The notes beneath the pieces are model-generated. The model did not search any database, was not told where the DNA came from, and saw only the letters and a program-made list of their open reading frames with translations. The position numbers and the translations under genes are program-made. Below, one piece after another: positions 35,304 through 45,587 of a stretch of DNA of 64,000 bases. Source of the stretch: Bordetella ansorpii (GTDB lineage: Bacteria; Pseudomonadota; Gammaproteobacteria; Burkholderiales; Burkholderiaceae_B); contig NZ_FKIF01000009.1 of NCBI RefSeq assembly GCF_900078705.1, forward strand, positions 310,001-374,000, in the 5' to 3' direction. The first letter of the stretch is position 1, and each line of letters starts with the position of its first letter.

Positions 35304-35783
35304 TCAGACCAGGCCGGAACCCTCGATCCCGAACGCCTTGTCGTGGATGCCCGGCTCGGTCTGGAAACCGACGTTGACGCGGTTCCAGGCATTGATCGAC
35401 ATCACTTGAAATGTCAGGTCCGACAGCTCTTTCTCCGAGAACGCTTCGCGCACCCGCGCATAGACCTCGTCCGGCACGCCGTGGGCGGGGAGGTGCGTGA
35501 GAATCTCGGTCCACTCCAGCGCGGCGCGTTCGCGGTCGTTGAACAGGTTCGACTCGCGCCAGGCCGCCACGTGGTGCATGCGCAACTGGCGTTCGCCGTG
35601 CTTGGTGGCTTCCTTGACGTGCATGTCCAGGCAGAACGCGCAGCCGTTCATCTGCGAGGCGCGGATGTCCACCAGATGGCGGATCGTCTCTTCGACGGGC
35701 GATTGCTTCAACGCCAGGCTGAAGGCGACGAACTTCTTGAACAGGTCGGGGGATTGCTTCTGGTAGTCGATACGCGAGGTCAT
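35304..35783 (-). CDS. Carboxymuconolactone decarboxylase-family (AhpD-like) protein
   Basis: The 159-residue protein has the all-helical AhpD fold with the redox pair in MNGCAFCLDMHVKEA (CAFC) and the downstream His. These features are typical of alkylhydroperoxidase-like CMD proteins rather than of true decarboxylases. The body IRHLVDIRASQ, VAAWRESNLFNDRERAALEW and HGVPDEVYARVREAFSEKEL matches the family. It lies 36 bases after the SDR gene and is probably co-transcribed with it. Confidence 0.92.
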   Translation of the reverse strand: MTSRIDYQKQSPDLFKKFVAFSLALKQSPVEETIRHLVDIRASQMNGCAFCLDMHVKEATKHGERQLRMHHVAAWRESNLFNDRERAALEWTEILTHLPAHGVPDEVYARVREAFSEKELSDLTFQVMSINAWNRVNVGFQTEPGIHDKAFGIEGSGLV

Positions 35784-35819
35784 GGTCGCTCCTTGGTTCG
35801 ATGAGGAAGAGGATGGGTA

Positions 35820-36575
35820 TCAGGCCTGCGCCGCGCCGCGGCTCAGCCAGTTGTGAAAGCGGGTGGGCGCGATGCGGGCGCCGGCGCCAGTTACCAGCGA
35901 CCGGTCGTCCAGTTCGCTGCCGAAGTAACGGGCGTGCACGTCGGCCACGACGCTGCGGCCATCGCCCTGGGCGGCCAGGTACTTGCGGGCCAGCTCGTCC
36001 AGCGGAAAGCGGTCGGGACCGCCCGTTTCGAGGATGCCGTTCAGGGGTGCCCCCGCGGCCAGGTCGGCCAGCACCGCCGCGACGTCGTCCGCGGCGATGG
36101 GCTGGAACAGCGCGGGGGACAGGCGGGCCACGCCGTCCTGCGTGCCGGCATCGACGATGCCGCCGATGAATTCGAAGAACTGCGTGGCGCGCAGGATGGT
36201 GTAGGGCCGGCCCGACGCTTCGACCAGGGTCTCCTGGGCGGCCTTGGCGCTCAGGTAGGCGTTGTCGGGAAGGCGGTCCGCGCCGACGATGGACAGGATC
36301 AGGTGATGCTCGATGCCGGCGCGGGCCTCGGCGGCCAGCAGGTTGCGGGTGGACGTGGTGAAGAAGTCCATGACGGCGCCCGCCTCGAAAGAGGGCGAGT
36401 TGGACACATCGACCACGGCCTGGGCGCCCGCGAGCGCCCGGTCCAGCCCCTGGCCGCTCAGGGTGTCGACGCCCGTGCGAGGCGAGGCCGCGACCACCTC
36501 GTGGCCCTCCTGGCGCAGTCTGCCCACGACATTCGCACCGATCAGGCCGGTGCCGCCGATGACGACGATTTTCAT
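35820..36575 (-). CDS. NAD(P)-binding SDR / NmrA-like oxidoreductase
   Basis: The 251-residue protein is an atypical SDR with dinucleotide site GGTGLIG (residues 7-13). It has LNGILETGGPDRFPLDELAR near the end, and no clear YxxxK catalytic pair, as in NmrA/TIGR-type sensors of NAD(P)H. It is paired with an AhpD-like protein and divergent from a large winged-helix regulator over 228 bases, which suggests regulation by that neighbour. Confidence 0.88.
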   Translation of the reverse strand: MKIVVIGGTGLIGANVVGRLRQEGHEVVAASPRTGVDTLSGQGLDRALAGAQAVVDVSNSPSFEAGAVMDFFTTSTRNLLAAEARAGIEHHLILSIVGADRLPDNAYLSAKAAQETLVEASGRPYTILRATQFFEFIGGIVDAGTQDGVARLSPALFQPIAADDVAAVLADLAAGAPLNGILETGGPDRFPLDELARKYLAAQGDGRSVVADVHARYFGSELDDRSLVTGAGARIAPTRFHNWLSRGAAQA

Positions 36576-36803
36576 GATGCTCTCCTGGGTGGTGTGCCGA
36601 GCGCCGGTTGGCGTCGATCGATGGAGGCAGTATGGGAGGCCGCCGGGCGGCGGGCTTTGCGGCCGTCTTGGGTTTTCCTTGGTTTTCCCTTGGAAATCGC
36701 TTCAGGCGCGGGCCAGGCTGGCTTACTATCGAGCGCGTCATCCGGGGTGCTGGCCCCGCCCTGGCCGGGTCACCGGCAAGCAGAAGAACAAAGGACATCC
36801 AGA

Positions 36804-38387
36804 ATGCTGCTGGCGTTTGCCGACTGCGAGATCGACCTGGACCGGCGAGAACTGTCCCGCGCCTCGCAAGCGGTCGCGACCCCGCCTCAGGTCTTCGACC
36901 TGCTGGTCTATCTGGCGCGGAACCGCGAGCGCGTGGTCAGCCGCGACGACCTGATCGCCGCGGTCTGGGCCGGCCGCATCGTGTCCGAATCCACGCTGGC
37001 CAGCCATATCAATGCCGCGCGCCGCGCCGTGGGCGACAGCGGGCAACAGCAGGCGGTGATCCGCACCGTGGCGCGCAAAGGGTTCCGCTTCGTGGCGCAG
37101 GTACGCGAACAGGCCGCCCCTGAACCCACGCCCGCCTTGGCGACGGCCGAGGCGCACGCCGCCACGCCGGCGGAATCGCCGGCCCCCCTGCCCGCCAGAC
37201 CGTCCATCGCCGTGCTGCCCTTCGTCAATCTCAGCGGCGATCCCGAGCAGGAGTACCTGGCGGACGGCGTGGTGGAAGACGTGATCGCGGCGTTGTCGCA
37301 GTACCGCTGGCTGTTCGTGGTGGCCCGCAACTCCAGCTTCACGTACAAGGCCCGCGCGGTGGACGTGAAGCAGGTCGGCCGCGAACTGGGCGTGCGGTAT
37401 GTGCTGGAAGGCAGTTGGCGCAAGGCTGGCAACCGGGTGCGCATCACCGGCCAGCTCATCGATGCCACCACCGGCGCGCTGCACTGGGCCGGCCGCTTCG
37501 AGGGAGTGCTGGAAGACATCTTCGAACTGCAGGATCAGATCACGCGCGATGTCGTGGGGGCCATCGCGCCGCAACTGGAACGCGCCGAGATCGAGCGCGC
37601 CCGGCACAAGCCCACCGGCAGCCTGAATGCCTACGACTGCTATCTGCGCGGCATGGCCTGGCTGCATCAAGGCACGCGCCCAGCCATCGATCACGCCCTG
37701 CCGCTGTTCGAGCAGGCCATTGCCTCGGACCCGGCATTCTCGTCGGCATATGCCATGGCGGCGTGGTGCCACTGCTGGCGCAAGCTCAACGGCTGGATGA
37801 CGGATCGTCCGCACGAAATGGTGAAGGGCCTGCAACTGGCGGGCCGCGCCGTGGAACTGGACAGGAACGATGCCGTGGCATTGACCCGCTGCGGACCCGT
37901 CCTGGCCCACTTGGGCGGCGACCTGGAGGGCGGTATCGCGCTGGTGGACCGCGCGCTGGCGCTGAACCCCAATCTGGCGCCGGCCTGGTTCCTGGGCGCC
38001 TACCTGCGGCTCTGGCATGGCCAGACGGATACCGCCATCGCGCATTTCACGCATGCGATGCGGCTCAGCCCGCTCGATATGGAGCTCTATCGCATGCAGG
38101 CCGGTCTGGCCATGGCGCACCTGTTCCAGGGCCGTTATGGCGAGTCGGTGGCCTGGGCGGAGAAATCGCTGCGCGAATTGCCCAGCTTCCTGATGGTGGC
38201 CGCGATCCTTGCGGCCAGCCAGGCATTGGCGGACCGGCCGGAAGCCGCGGCAAGCGCGCTGAAGAGGCTGCGAGAACTGGATCCCGCGCTTCGATTATCG
38301 AATCTGCGGGACTTGCTGCCCATCCGCAAGCCGGTGGACATGGCGCTATTGAGCGACGGCCTGCGCAAGGCCGGCCTGCCGCAATAG
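36804..38387 (+). CDS. Winged-helix (OmpR/CadC-type) regulator with TPR region
   Basis: This is a 527-residue protein. Residues 1-95 form a Trans_reg_C winged helix (DRRELSRASQAVATPPQVFD, SESTLASHINAARRAVGD, RTVARKGFRFVA). A Pro/Ala linker leads to SIAVLPFVNLSGDPEQEYLA, the start of the TolB/adenylate-cyclase-associated region, then tetratricopeptide repeats from about residue 270. There is no receiver domain and no membrane segment. AAGGA lies before the ATG. It is divergent from the SDR/CMD pair and probably controls it. Confidence 0.87.
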   Translation: MLLAFADCEIDLDRRELSRASQAVATPPQVFDLLVYLARNRERVVSRDDLIAAVWAGRIVSESTLASHINAARRAVGDSGQQQAVIRTVARKGFRFVAQVREQAAPEPTPALATAEAHAATPAESPAPLPARPSIAVLPFVNLSGDPEQEYLADGVVEDVIAALSQYRWLFVVARNSSFTYKARAVDVKQVGRELGVRYVLEGSWRKAGNRVRITGQLIDATTGALHWAGRFEGVLEDIFELQDQITRDVVGAIAPQLERAEIERARHKPTGSLNAYDCYLRGMAWLHQGTRPAIDHALPLFEQAIASDPAFSSAYAMAAWCHCWRKLNGWMTDRPHEMVKGLQLAGRAVELDRNDAVALTRCGPVLAHLGGDLEGGIALVDRALALNPNLAPAWFLGAYLRLWHGQTDTAIAHFTHAMRLSPLDMELYRMQAGLAMAHLFQGRYGESVAWAEKSLRELPSFLMVAAILAASQALADRPEAAASALKRLRELDPALRLSNLRDLLPIRKPVDMALLSDGLRKAGLPQ

Positions 38388-38534
38388 GCCGGGTCGACGA
38401 TGAAGACGATGGCCTCGGCCACGTCGTCGAGCGTGCTGTCGGCCGCGCCCAGCCCCCCGCCTGCCGGATGAACGAGCAAGCCCGTGCCGCACTGTTTGTA
38501 GAATCCAAATAATCACGAATGACAGGAGGCCGGC

Positions 38535-39461
38535 ATGGACCGATTCGACGCGATGCAGGCGTTTGCCCGCGTGGTGGAAGCCGGCAGCTTCACCAAGGCG
38601 GCGGACACGCTGCACATGAGCAAGACCACGGTCACGCAGTTGGTGCAGCAACTGGAGGCCCGGCTGCGCGTGAAGCTGCTGAACCGCACCACGCGCCGCG
38701 TCAACCTGACGGCCGACGGCGCGGCGTACTACGAGCGCGTGGTGCGGCTGCTGGCCGACATGGACGATGCCGAGACCAGCCTGTCCAGCGCGTCGGCCGC
38801 GCCGCGCGGCCGGCTGCGCGTGGACGTGCCCAGCCCGCTGGCGCGCACGATCATCGTGCCGGCGCTGCCGGCCTTTCACGCGCGCTATCCCGACATCCAG
38901 TTCGACATGGGCGTCAGCGACCGCATGGTGGACCTGCTGGGCGAGAGCGTGGACTGCGTGGTGCGCGGCGGCGAGCTGACAGACCAGTCGCTGATGGCGC
39001 GGCACGTGGGCGACCTGCGGCTGGGCGTCTATGCCGCTCCCGGCTACCTGGAACGTGCCGGCACGCCCGTCCATCCCCTGGAGCTGGAAGACTCGCATCA
39101 TCGCGTGGTGGGATTCCTGTGGGCACGCCTGGGCACGGCCCTGCCCTATGCCATGCGGCGCGGCGGCGAGGACCTGCGCCTGCATGGCCGCTACGTCCTG
39201 GCGGTGGACGACGGCAATGCCTACCTGGAGGCGGGCCTGGCGGGACTGGGCGTGCTGTGGCTGCCCGATTACATGGCGAAGGCGCCCTTGGCGCGCGGCG
39301 AACTGGCGCCCCTGTTCGAGGATTGGGAAATGGACCCGATACCGATGTACGTGGCGTTTCCGCCCAACCGCCACGTCAGCGCCAAGCTGAGGGTGTTCAT
39401 AGACTGGATCATCGAGCTGATGGCGCGGCATGCGCCCGTGATGCCCCGCGCACCGCGCTGA
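38535..39461 (+). CDS. LysR-family transcriptional regulator
   Basis: This 308-residue regulator has the winged helix AFARVVEAGSFTKAADTLHM / SKTTVTQLVQQLEARL, and from about residue 90 an effector-binding domain (GRLRVDVPSPLARTIIVPAL). It belongs to the large CrgA/YafC-like group often divergent from an oxidoreductase. Here the upstream 147 bases hold only a possible remnant of such a gene. An AGGAGG site lies 7 bases before the ATG. Confidence 0.92.
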   Translation: MDRFDAMQAFARVVEAGSFTKAADTLHMSKTTVTQLVQQLEARLRVKLLNRTTRRVNLTADGAAYYERVVRLLADMDDAETSLSSASAAPRGRLRVDVPSPLARTIIVPALPAFHARYPDIQFDMGVSDRMVDLLGESVDCVVRGGELTDQSLMARHVGDLRLGVYAAPGYLERAGTPVHPLELEDSHHRVVGFLWARLGTALPYAMRRGGEDLRLHGRYVLAVDDGNAYLEAGLAGLGVLWLPDYMAKAPLARGELAPLFEDWEMDPIPMYVAFPPNRHVSAKLRVFIDWIIELMARHAPVMPRAPR

Positions 39462-39547
39462 GGCATCCCTTTCCCGATCTCGCCAAGCCCGGCCCGCCAT
39501 GCTTCAATGCGTGGCATCGCGCCGCAAGCTTCTTCCGCCGCCCTTCC

Positions 39548-42500
39548 ATGATGTTGCCCCTGCCGTTGGAGTACCTGTCTTCCGAGCCCGTGGCGCCATC
39601 GGCGCTGTACGGCCGCGAAGGCGCGTTGCGCCAGCTGGGCGAGGCGCTGCGGCGGGTGCGGACACAGGGCGACGCCGAGCTGGTGCTGATCTGCGGACCG
39701 GGCGGCTCGGGCAAGTCGGCCCTGGTCGACGCGCTGGCGCGGGCCAACGGCGATGCCCGCTACGTGGCGGGCAAGAGCGACCTGCAACAGCGCGAGATTC
39801 CCTATGCCTCCCTGGCGCAGGCGCTGCGCAACCTGGTGCGGCATGCGCTGATCCAGCCCAAGGCCCGGCGCGAGGCGCTGCGGCAGGCCTGGCTGGCCGC
39901 GCTGGACGGCCGGGGCCGCGCCCTGGCCGAGATCGTGCCGGAAGCGCTGCAGGTGCTGGGAGCGGCCGCCCCGCTGCCTCAGACGCCCGCGCAGCAGGCC
40001 CAGCAGCGCGCGCAGGACGCCGTGCTCGCCACGCTGGGGGTCTTCGCCAGCGCGGATGCGCCCCTGGTGATGCTGCTGGACGACCTGCAATGGGCCGACG
40101 GCTCCACGCTGGCCTTCGTGCGGGCCTTCATTGCGCGCGCCCCGCGCCACGTGCTGCTGCTGGCGGCCTACCGCGACGACATCGATCCGCAATCCTGCCT
40201 GGGATGGCTGGACCATGCCCACCGCACGCATGCGCTGCCGATCACACGGGTCTCGCTGGGGCCGTTGGACGAGGCGTCGCTGCGCAGCATGGTGGCTGCC
40301 CAGTTGCAGGCCACGCCGGCACAGATCGCTCCGCTGGCCCAGGCCCTGCAGGGCGTGACGGGCGGCAATCCCTTCTTCGCGCGCCAGTTGCTGGCCACGC
40401 TGCTGGAAGACGGGGTACTGCGCCCGGGCGATGACGGCTGGACCTGGGATGAGCCGGCGCTGGCGGAAAACTACCCCGACAGTGTGACCCGCCTGATGGC
40501 GCAACGCTTCGCGCGCCTGCCGCAGGCCGGAACCACCCTGATGGGCCACCTGGCCTGCGTGGGCCAGCACGCCTGCACGCGCCTGCTGGCCCGCATCGCC
40601 CGATGCAGCGACGCGGACGTCGATGCCGGCCTGGCGCCCCTGGTGCGCGCCGGGCTGCTGGTGCACGCGCAAGCCGGCTATGCCTTCCTGCACGACCGCG
40701 TGCTGGAAGCCGCCTACGCGATGGTGCCGCCGGAATCGCGGCCCGCGCGCCACGCCCACATCGCCAGCGTGTTGATCTCGCTGTACGGCGACCGACTGGC
40801 GGAGCACGCGTTCGACATCTGCAACCAGATCGAGCAATCCAGCGGCCACGATCCCAAAGGGGCCCAGCGTGTGGCCTTCGCCCAGGCGCTGGTGGCGGCG
40901 GCACGGCGCGCCAAGAACGCGGCGGCGCTGCCGCAGGCGGCCCGCCACGCGGAGGCCGCCCTGGCCCTGATGCAATCCCATTGGTGGAAAGAGCACGAGC
41001 GCCTGGCCTACGAGGCCAGCCTGCTCAACTGCGAATGCCTGATGGCGCAACCCGACATGGCCCGCGCCGAACGCGAGATCGACAGCCTGCTGGCGCGTCC
41101 ACTGCCGGTACTCGACCGGGCGGCGGCCTATCGCCTGAAGGCGGCGGTGCAGACGGTGCAGTCCGACTACGAAAGCGCCATCGCCACCGCGCTGGCGGGC
41201 CTGGCCACGCTCGACATCCATTTGCCCCGTGGCGCCGGCCCGGACGATCTGCGCCACGCCTACGAGGCCGTGAAGCGCGCGCGCGGTTCACGGAGCATCG
41301 CCGAGCTTGCGCAGGTGCCCGCCACCGGCGACCGCCGGATCCAGGCGGCGATGGGCCTGTTGTCCACGCTGTTCGCCTCGCGGTTCGTCAGCGATGGCCT
41401 GAGCTTCCTGCACCTGGCCAAAATGGTCGAACTGACGCTGGAAGAAGGCGCCACGCCCGAATCCCCCTATGGCCTGGCGTGGTTCGGCGTATTCGCCGCC
41501 GGCCTGTACGGCGAGTACGAGGACGGACTGGCCTATGGCCGGGCGGCCCTGGACATGATCGAGCGCCGCGGCTACGAGACCGAGCGCATCGGCGCGCTGG
41601 TGGCGGTGGACCAGGTCAGCCCCTGGAACCAGCCGCTGTGGTTCGCGCTGGAACATGCGCGGCGCGCCGTTCGGCAGGGCCGGGCCTCGGGCGACGTCGG
41701 CATGGCCTGCTACGCGGGCATTCACATCGTGTGCGACCTGCTGGCGATGGGCGAGCAACTGCGGCTGGTGGACGAGGAAATCGAGCATGGCCTGGCGTTG
41801 GCGCGCCGGGTGCGATACCGCGACGTGGAAGACATCCTGCGCGGGCAGCAGGAGTTCGTGCGGCGCCTGCGCGGCGAGGCGGCCGGTGAGCCCGTCGCGC
41901 CGCTGGCCCGGCGCCTGCGCGACAGCGGCTCGCAGCTGACCCGTTTCTGGATGGCCCTGTACGACGGCATGAGCCGCGCCTACCTGGGCGAATGGAACGA
42001 GGCGCTGGACAGCCTGCAGATTGCCCACGGCCTGGCCGGCATGGCGCCGGCCCATATCAATGGAGCCGACTGCAAGCTGTTCCTGGGCCTGGCGCTGGCT
42101 CGCACCGCTGGCGAACCGGCCGGGCGCCTGCAGGCCGTGGCGGCCTGCCGCGCGCCGTTCGAGCGCTGGGCCGACATCAATCCCCTGACCTTCCGCAGCA
42201 AGCTGCTGCTGCTGGACGCGGAACTGGCGCGGCTGCGCGGCGAACCGCTGGCCGCGCTGGCGCTTTACGAACAGGCGGCGCAGGCCGGCAAGGTGGCGGG
42301 CTTTCCGCAAGACCAGGCGCTGGCGCACGAGTTCGCCGCGCAGCTGTGCAACCAGCACGGACTGCGCACGGCGGGCGGGCAGCACCTGCATGCGGCGGTG
42401 CTGCACTACCGCCACTGGGGCGCGGCACGCAAGGTCGCCCTGCTGGCGCGGATCCAGCCTGAGTTGCTGGCCGACGCCACGCGCGGCCGGGCCGCCGATT

Positions 42501-43765
42501 GGGAAAACGGCCTGAAGGCCACGCAGGCGCTGTCGGGCGAGGTCGTCATGGAGCGCCTGGTGCAGGCGCTGATGAGCAACATCGTCACCCATGCCGGCGC
42601 GCAGTATGGACTGCTGCTGCTGATCCGGCCCCAGGGACCCATGATCGAGGCATCGGCCCGCGTGCTGGGCGACGCGGTCTCGGTGCATCTGGGCGGCGGC
42701 GCGCCGACCGAGCACGCGCTGCCCCTGTCGGTACTGCGCAGCGTGCTGCGCACCCGCCAGATGCTGGTCTTGAATGACGCCACCGTGCAGGCGCCCTCGC
42801 TGCAGGACGTCACCGACGTGCCACGCCTGCTGCGATCGGTGCTATGCCTGCCGCTGTTGCGCGGCGCAGAACTGATCGGCGTCTTCTACCTCGAGAACAA
42901 TGCCGCGGCCGGCGTGTTCGACGAGGCCCGCAGCGCCGCGCTGGAAGTGCTGGCGCCGCAGTTGGCCATCATGCTGCAGACCGCGCAGCTCTACGAACAG
43001 CTGCTGGCCGAGAACGACCGCCGCTCGCGCGCCGAACTGGACCTGCGCCGCGCCCGCGCCGACCTGGCGCGCACCTCTAACCTGACGGTCATGGGCAGCC
43101 TGGCCGCGTCGATCGCGCACGAGGTCAACCAGCCGCTGACGGCCATCGTGGCCTCGGTCGATGCCAGCGTGCGCTGGCTCAACCGCCCCGTGCCCGATCT
43201 GGCCGAAGCGTTGCAGGACATGCGGCACGTGAAGCAGAATGCCCTGCGCGCGGCGGACATCATCCGCGCGCTGCGCGCCCTGGCCAAGCAGGCGCCGGCC
43301 GTGCTGGCGCCGCTGCGTCCGGACGACATGCTGCGCGAAGTGCTGGACATGATCCGCTGGGACATCGATGCGCGCGGCGTGCGGCTGCATGCGCCGCTGC
43401 GGGCCGGCGTGGCCACGATAGGAGCCGACCGCATCCAGCTGCAGCAGGTCCTGCTGAACCTGATCACCAATGCCCTGGACGCGATGAACGACACGGCGCC
43501 GGTGCGCCGCGAGCTGGAGGTGGCGTCGGTACTGCGCGACGACCGCGTCGAGATCAGCGTGAAGGACCGCGGCCCCGGCATCGCCGCCGAAGCCCTGCCG
43601 CAGATATTCGATGCGTTCTACACGACCAAGCCGCACGGCATGGGGATGGGGCTGGCGATCTGCCGGTCGATCATCGCGGCGCACGGCGGCACGCTGGAGG
43701 TGCGCGCCCGCGCCGGCGGCGGCAGCGCCTTCTGGTTCCGGCTGCCGGTGCTTGCCGAGGATTGA
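39548..43765 (+). CDS. Giant AAA-ATPase / GAF / sensor histidine kinase
   Basis: This is a 1405-residue protein. An AAA_16 ATPase comes first (YGREGALRQL; Walker A GPGGSGKS near residue 53; Walker B LVMLLDDLQWAD), followed by a long TPR-like helical region (about 420-980), a GAF domain (about 995-1145), and a HisKA/HATPase kinase: H-box SIAHEVNQPLTAIV (His near 1190), N-box NLITNALDAM, G1 DRGPGIA, G2 GMGMGLAI. Relatives carry an N-terminal Ser/Thr kinase domain; it is absent here. No membrane segments are seen. It converges on the response regulator gene, 11 bases apart. Confidence 0.9.
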   Translation: MMLPLPLEYLSSEPVAPSALYGREGALRQLGEALRRVRTQGDAELVLICGPGGSGKSALVDALARANGDARYVAGKSDLQQREIPYASLAQALRNLVRHALIQPKARREALRQAWLAALDGRGRALAEIVPEALQVLGAAAPLPQTPAQQAQQRAQDAVLATLGVFASADAPLVMLLDDLQWADGSTLAFVRAFIARAPRHVLLLAAYRDDIDPQSCLGWLDHAHRTHALPITRVSLGPLDEASLRSMVAAQLQATPAQIAPLAQALQGVTGGNPFFARQLLATLLEDGVLRPGDDGWTWDEPALAENYPDSVTRLMAQRFARLPQAGTTLMGHLACVGQHACTRLLARIARCSDADVDAGLAPLVRAGLLVHAQAGYAFLHDRVLEAAYAMVPPESRPARHAHIASVLISLYGDRLAEHAFDICNQIEQSSGHDPKGAQRVAFAQALVAAARRAKNAAALPQAARHAEAALALMQSHWWKEHERLAYEASLLNCECLMAQPDMARAEREIDSLLARPLPVLDRAAAYRLKAAVQTVQSDYESAIATALAGLATLDIHLPRGAGPDDLRHAYEAVKRARGSRSIAELAQVPATGDRRIQAAMGLLSTLFASRFVSDGLSFLHLAKMVELTLEEGATPESPYGLAWFGVFAAGLYGEYEDGLAYGRAALDMIERRGYETERIGALVAVDQVSPWNQPLWFALEHARRAVRQGRASGDVGMACYAGIHIVCDLLAMGEQLRLVDEEIEHGLALARRVRYRDVEDILRGQQEFVRRLRGEAAGEPVAPLARRLRDSGSQLTRFWMALYDGMSRAYLGEWNEALDSLQIAHGLAGMAPAHINGADCKLFLGLALARTAGEPAGRLQAVAACRAPFERWADINPLTFRSKLLLLDAELARLRGEPLAALALYEQAAQAGKVAGFPQDQALAHEFAAQLCNQHGLRTAGGQHLHAAVLHYRHWGAARKVALLARIQPELLADATRGRAADWENGLKATQALSGEVVMERLVQALMSNIVTHAGAQYGLLLLIRPQGPMIEASARVLGDAVSVHLGGGAPTEHALPLSVLRSVLRTRQMLVLNDATVQAPSLQDVTDVPRLLRSVLCLPLLRGAELIGVFYLENNAAAGVFDEARSAALEVLAPQLAIMLQTAQLYEQLLAENDRRSRAELDLRRARADLARTSNLTVMGSLAASIAHEVNQPLTAIVASVDASVRWLNRPVPDLAEALQDMRHVKQNALRAADIIRALRALAKQAPAVLAPLRPDDMLREVLDMIRWDIDARGVRLHAPLRAGVATIGADRIQLQQVLLNLITNALDAMNDTAPVRRELEVASVLRDDRVEISVKDRGPGIAAEALPQIFDAFYTTKPHGMGMGLAICRSIIAAHGGTLEVRARAGGGSAFWFRLPVLAED

Positions 43766-43776
43766 GCGGGGCGGGC

Positions 43777-44433
43777 TCAACCCGCCGCGCGCACGCCCAA
43801 CTGCTGGGCCATCATCACCAGGTCGGCGAAGGTGCGCGCCTTCATCTTGCGCATGGCCTGGCCGCGATGGATCTTGACGGTGACTTCGCTGATGCCGATC
43901 TCGCCCGCGATCTGCTTGTTCAAGAGGCCGCGCACGGCCAGGCCCATGACCTCGGCCTCGCGCGCCGTCAGGCTCTGGTAGCAGGCGCGCAGTTCGTCCA
44001 ACCGGCGCGAATCGTCGCGCCGCGCGCGCGATTTGTCCAGCGCGGCGGACACCGCGTCCAGCAGGTCCTGGTCGCGGAACGGCTTGGTGATGAAGTCTTC
44101 GGCGCCGGCTTTCATGGCCGTGACGGTCATGGCGATGTCGCCGAACCCTGTCATGAAGATGATGGGCACCTGCACGCCCTGCTGCGCCAGCCTGGCCTGC
44201 AGATCGAGGCCGCTGGGGCCGCGCAGCCGCACGTCCAGCACCAGGCAGCACGGCGAATCGGGCAGGCCATCGGCCAGCAGGTCGGCCGCCGAGCCATATA
44301 GCCGCACGGCCATGCCGACCGAGCGGAACAGGCTGCCCAGCGCCTGCCGCAGCGCCTGATCGTCGTCCACGACCAGCACGACGGCGTCGTCATGGGGGGG
44401 CGTTTCCAGGGTTTGCAGTGTCGCGGACGTCAC
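43777..44433 (-). CDS. FixJ/NarL-type response regulator
   Basis: The 218-residue regulator has a receiver domain (DDDQALRQALG; phospho-acceptor Asp67 in LVLDVRLRGPSG; Thr in FMTGFGD; Lys in ITKPFRDQDLLDAV) and a LuxR-type helix-turn-helix (LTAREAEVMGLAVRGLLNKQ, SEVTVKIHRGQAMRKM). It faces the histidine kinase gene tail to tail and is divergent from the hydrolase operon starting at 44839. It is most likely the kinase's partner and the operon's activator. Confidence 0.92.
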   Translation of the reverse strand: MTSATLQTLETPPHDDAVVLVVDDDQALRQALGSLFRSVGMAVRLYGSAADLLADGLPDSPCCLVLDVRLRGPSGLDLQARLAQQGVQVPIIFMTGFGDIAMTVTAMKAGAEDFITKPFRDQDLLDAVSAALDKSRARRDDSRRLDELRACYQSLTAREAEVMGLAVRGLLNKQIAGEIGISEVTVKIHRGQAMRKMKARTFADLVMMAQQLGVRAAG

Positions 44434-44838
44434 GATGGTCTTTCCGCCTTGTATAGGAGTTCTGTCGAATCGGCACCCGTGACGAAGCGCCGGACCGCTC
44501 CGTCTGAGTATTCGGGGGCGATTATATAAGCGGCCCGCGGGGAATACCCTGCGTGAACCCTTGGTTACTCATACTTTCGGATGAGTCCGCGGGCTTCCTT
44601 CCCCTACGCCGGGTCCCCGCGTTTCCTCCATGGCGCCCCACCCGCCCGCCGGGTCCGCCACGAACCCGCGGCATCGGCCGGCGCGGCGCACCGCCCAGGT
44701 AATACCAACGAACAATGGCCGCGGGCGGGACGCCTCTTTAGTCTTGCGCCAGTCGAGTCGCCAAGGCGCGTCGACGACTCCAACGCGCCGGCCCATCCCT
44801 GCCCGGCGCTTGCCAACATCCTTTCAGGAATCTGCGTC
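44434..44838. other. Divergent control region, response regulator / hydrolase operon
   Basis: These 405 bases lack a convincing gene. A TATAAT hexamer for the regulator gene lies on the minus strand at 44521-44526 without a good -35. Short symmetric words (GGTAATACC at 44698, GTTACTCATAC near 44563) are candidates for the FixJ-type regulator's sites but are not decisive. Confidence 0.5.
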
Positions 44839-45537
44839 ATGTCCAATCCCAAGCTCGAAGTGCTGACCCCGCATAACAGCCAACTGATCATCATCGACCA
44901 TCAGCCGCAAATGGCTTTCGGCGTGCAATCGCTGGACCGCCAGACGCTGAAGAACAACGTCGTGGGCCTGGCCAAGGCCGCCCGCGTCTTCAACGTGCCG
45001 ACCGTCATCACCTCGGTCGAAACGGAGTCGTTCTCGGGCTACACCTACCCGGAACTGCTGGACGTGTTCCCGCAGCACAAGGTGCTGGAGCGCACCTCGA
45101 TGAATTCGTGGGACGACCAGAAAGTGCGCGACGCCCTGGCCGCCAACGGCCGCAAGAAGGTGGTCGTGGCCGGCCTGTGGACCGAAGTGTGCAACACCAC
45201 CTTCGCCCTGTGCGCCATGCTGGAAGGCGAGTACGAAATCTACATGGTTGCCGACGCATCGGGCGGCACCACCAAGGACGCCCACGACTACGCCATGCAG
45301 CGCATGGTGCAGGCCGGCGTCGTGCCGGTGACGTGGCAGCAGGTGCTGCTGGAATGGCAGCGCGACTGGGCCCGCCGCGATTCGTACGACGCCGTCATGG
45401 CCATCGCCAAGGAACACTCGGGCGCCTATGGCATGGGCGTGGACTACGCCTACACGATGGTCCACAAGGCCAAGCAGCGCACCGCCACGGAGCACGAAGT
45501 CCTGGCGCCGGTGCACGCCCCCGTCATCGAGCGTTAA
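44839..45537 (+). CDS. Isochorismatase-family cysteine hydrolase (YcaC-like)
   Basis: The 232-residue hydrolase resembles YcaC: catalytic Asp in [12 protein letters not shown], Lys/Ser region [10 protein letters not shown], and nucleophile Cys in [13 protein letters not shown]. Substrates of this group are unknown amides or ureides. The C-terminal extension ([20 protein letters not shown]) is longer than in E. coli YcaC. AGGA lies about 10 bases before the ATG. It is the first gene of the operon controlled from 44434-44838. Confidence 0.92.
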   Translation: MSNPKLEVLTPHNSQLIIIDHQPQMAFGVQSLDRQTLKNNVVGLAKAARVFNVPTVITSVETESFSGYTYPELLDVFPQHKVLERTSMNSWDDQKVRDALAANGRKKVVVAGLWTEVCNTTFALCAMLEGEYEIYMVADASGGTTKDAHDYAMQRMVQAGVVPVTWQQVLLEWQRDWARRDSYDAVMAIAKEHSGAYGMGVDYAYTMVHKAKQRTATEHEVLAPVHAPVIER

Positions 45538-45587
45538 GCGGCGCGCGGGACGGCAACCTCAACCCTCACGAAGCGAAGACACCCACC

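Noticed and set aside
38388-38480. Minus-strand remnant of an SDR C terminus (TLDDVAEAIVFIVDP)
   Set aside because: About 30 codons resemble the end of an oxidoreductase, which often faces such LysR genes. The match is too short to call.
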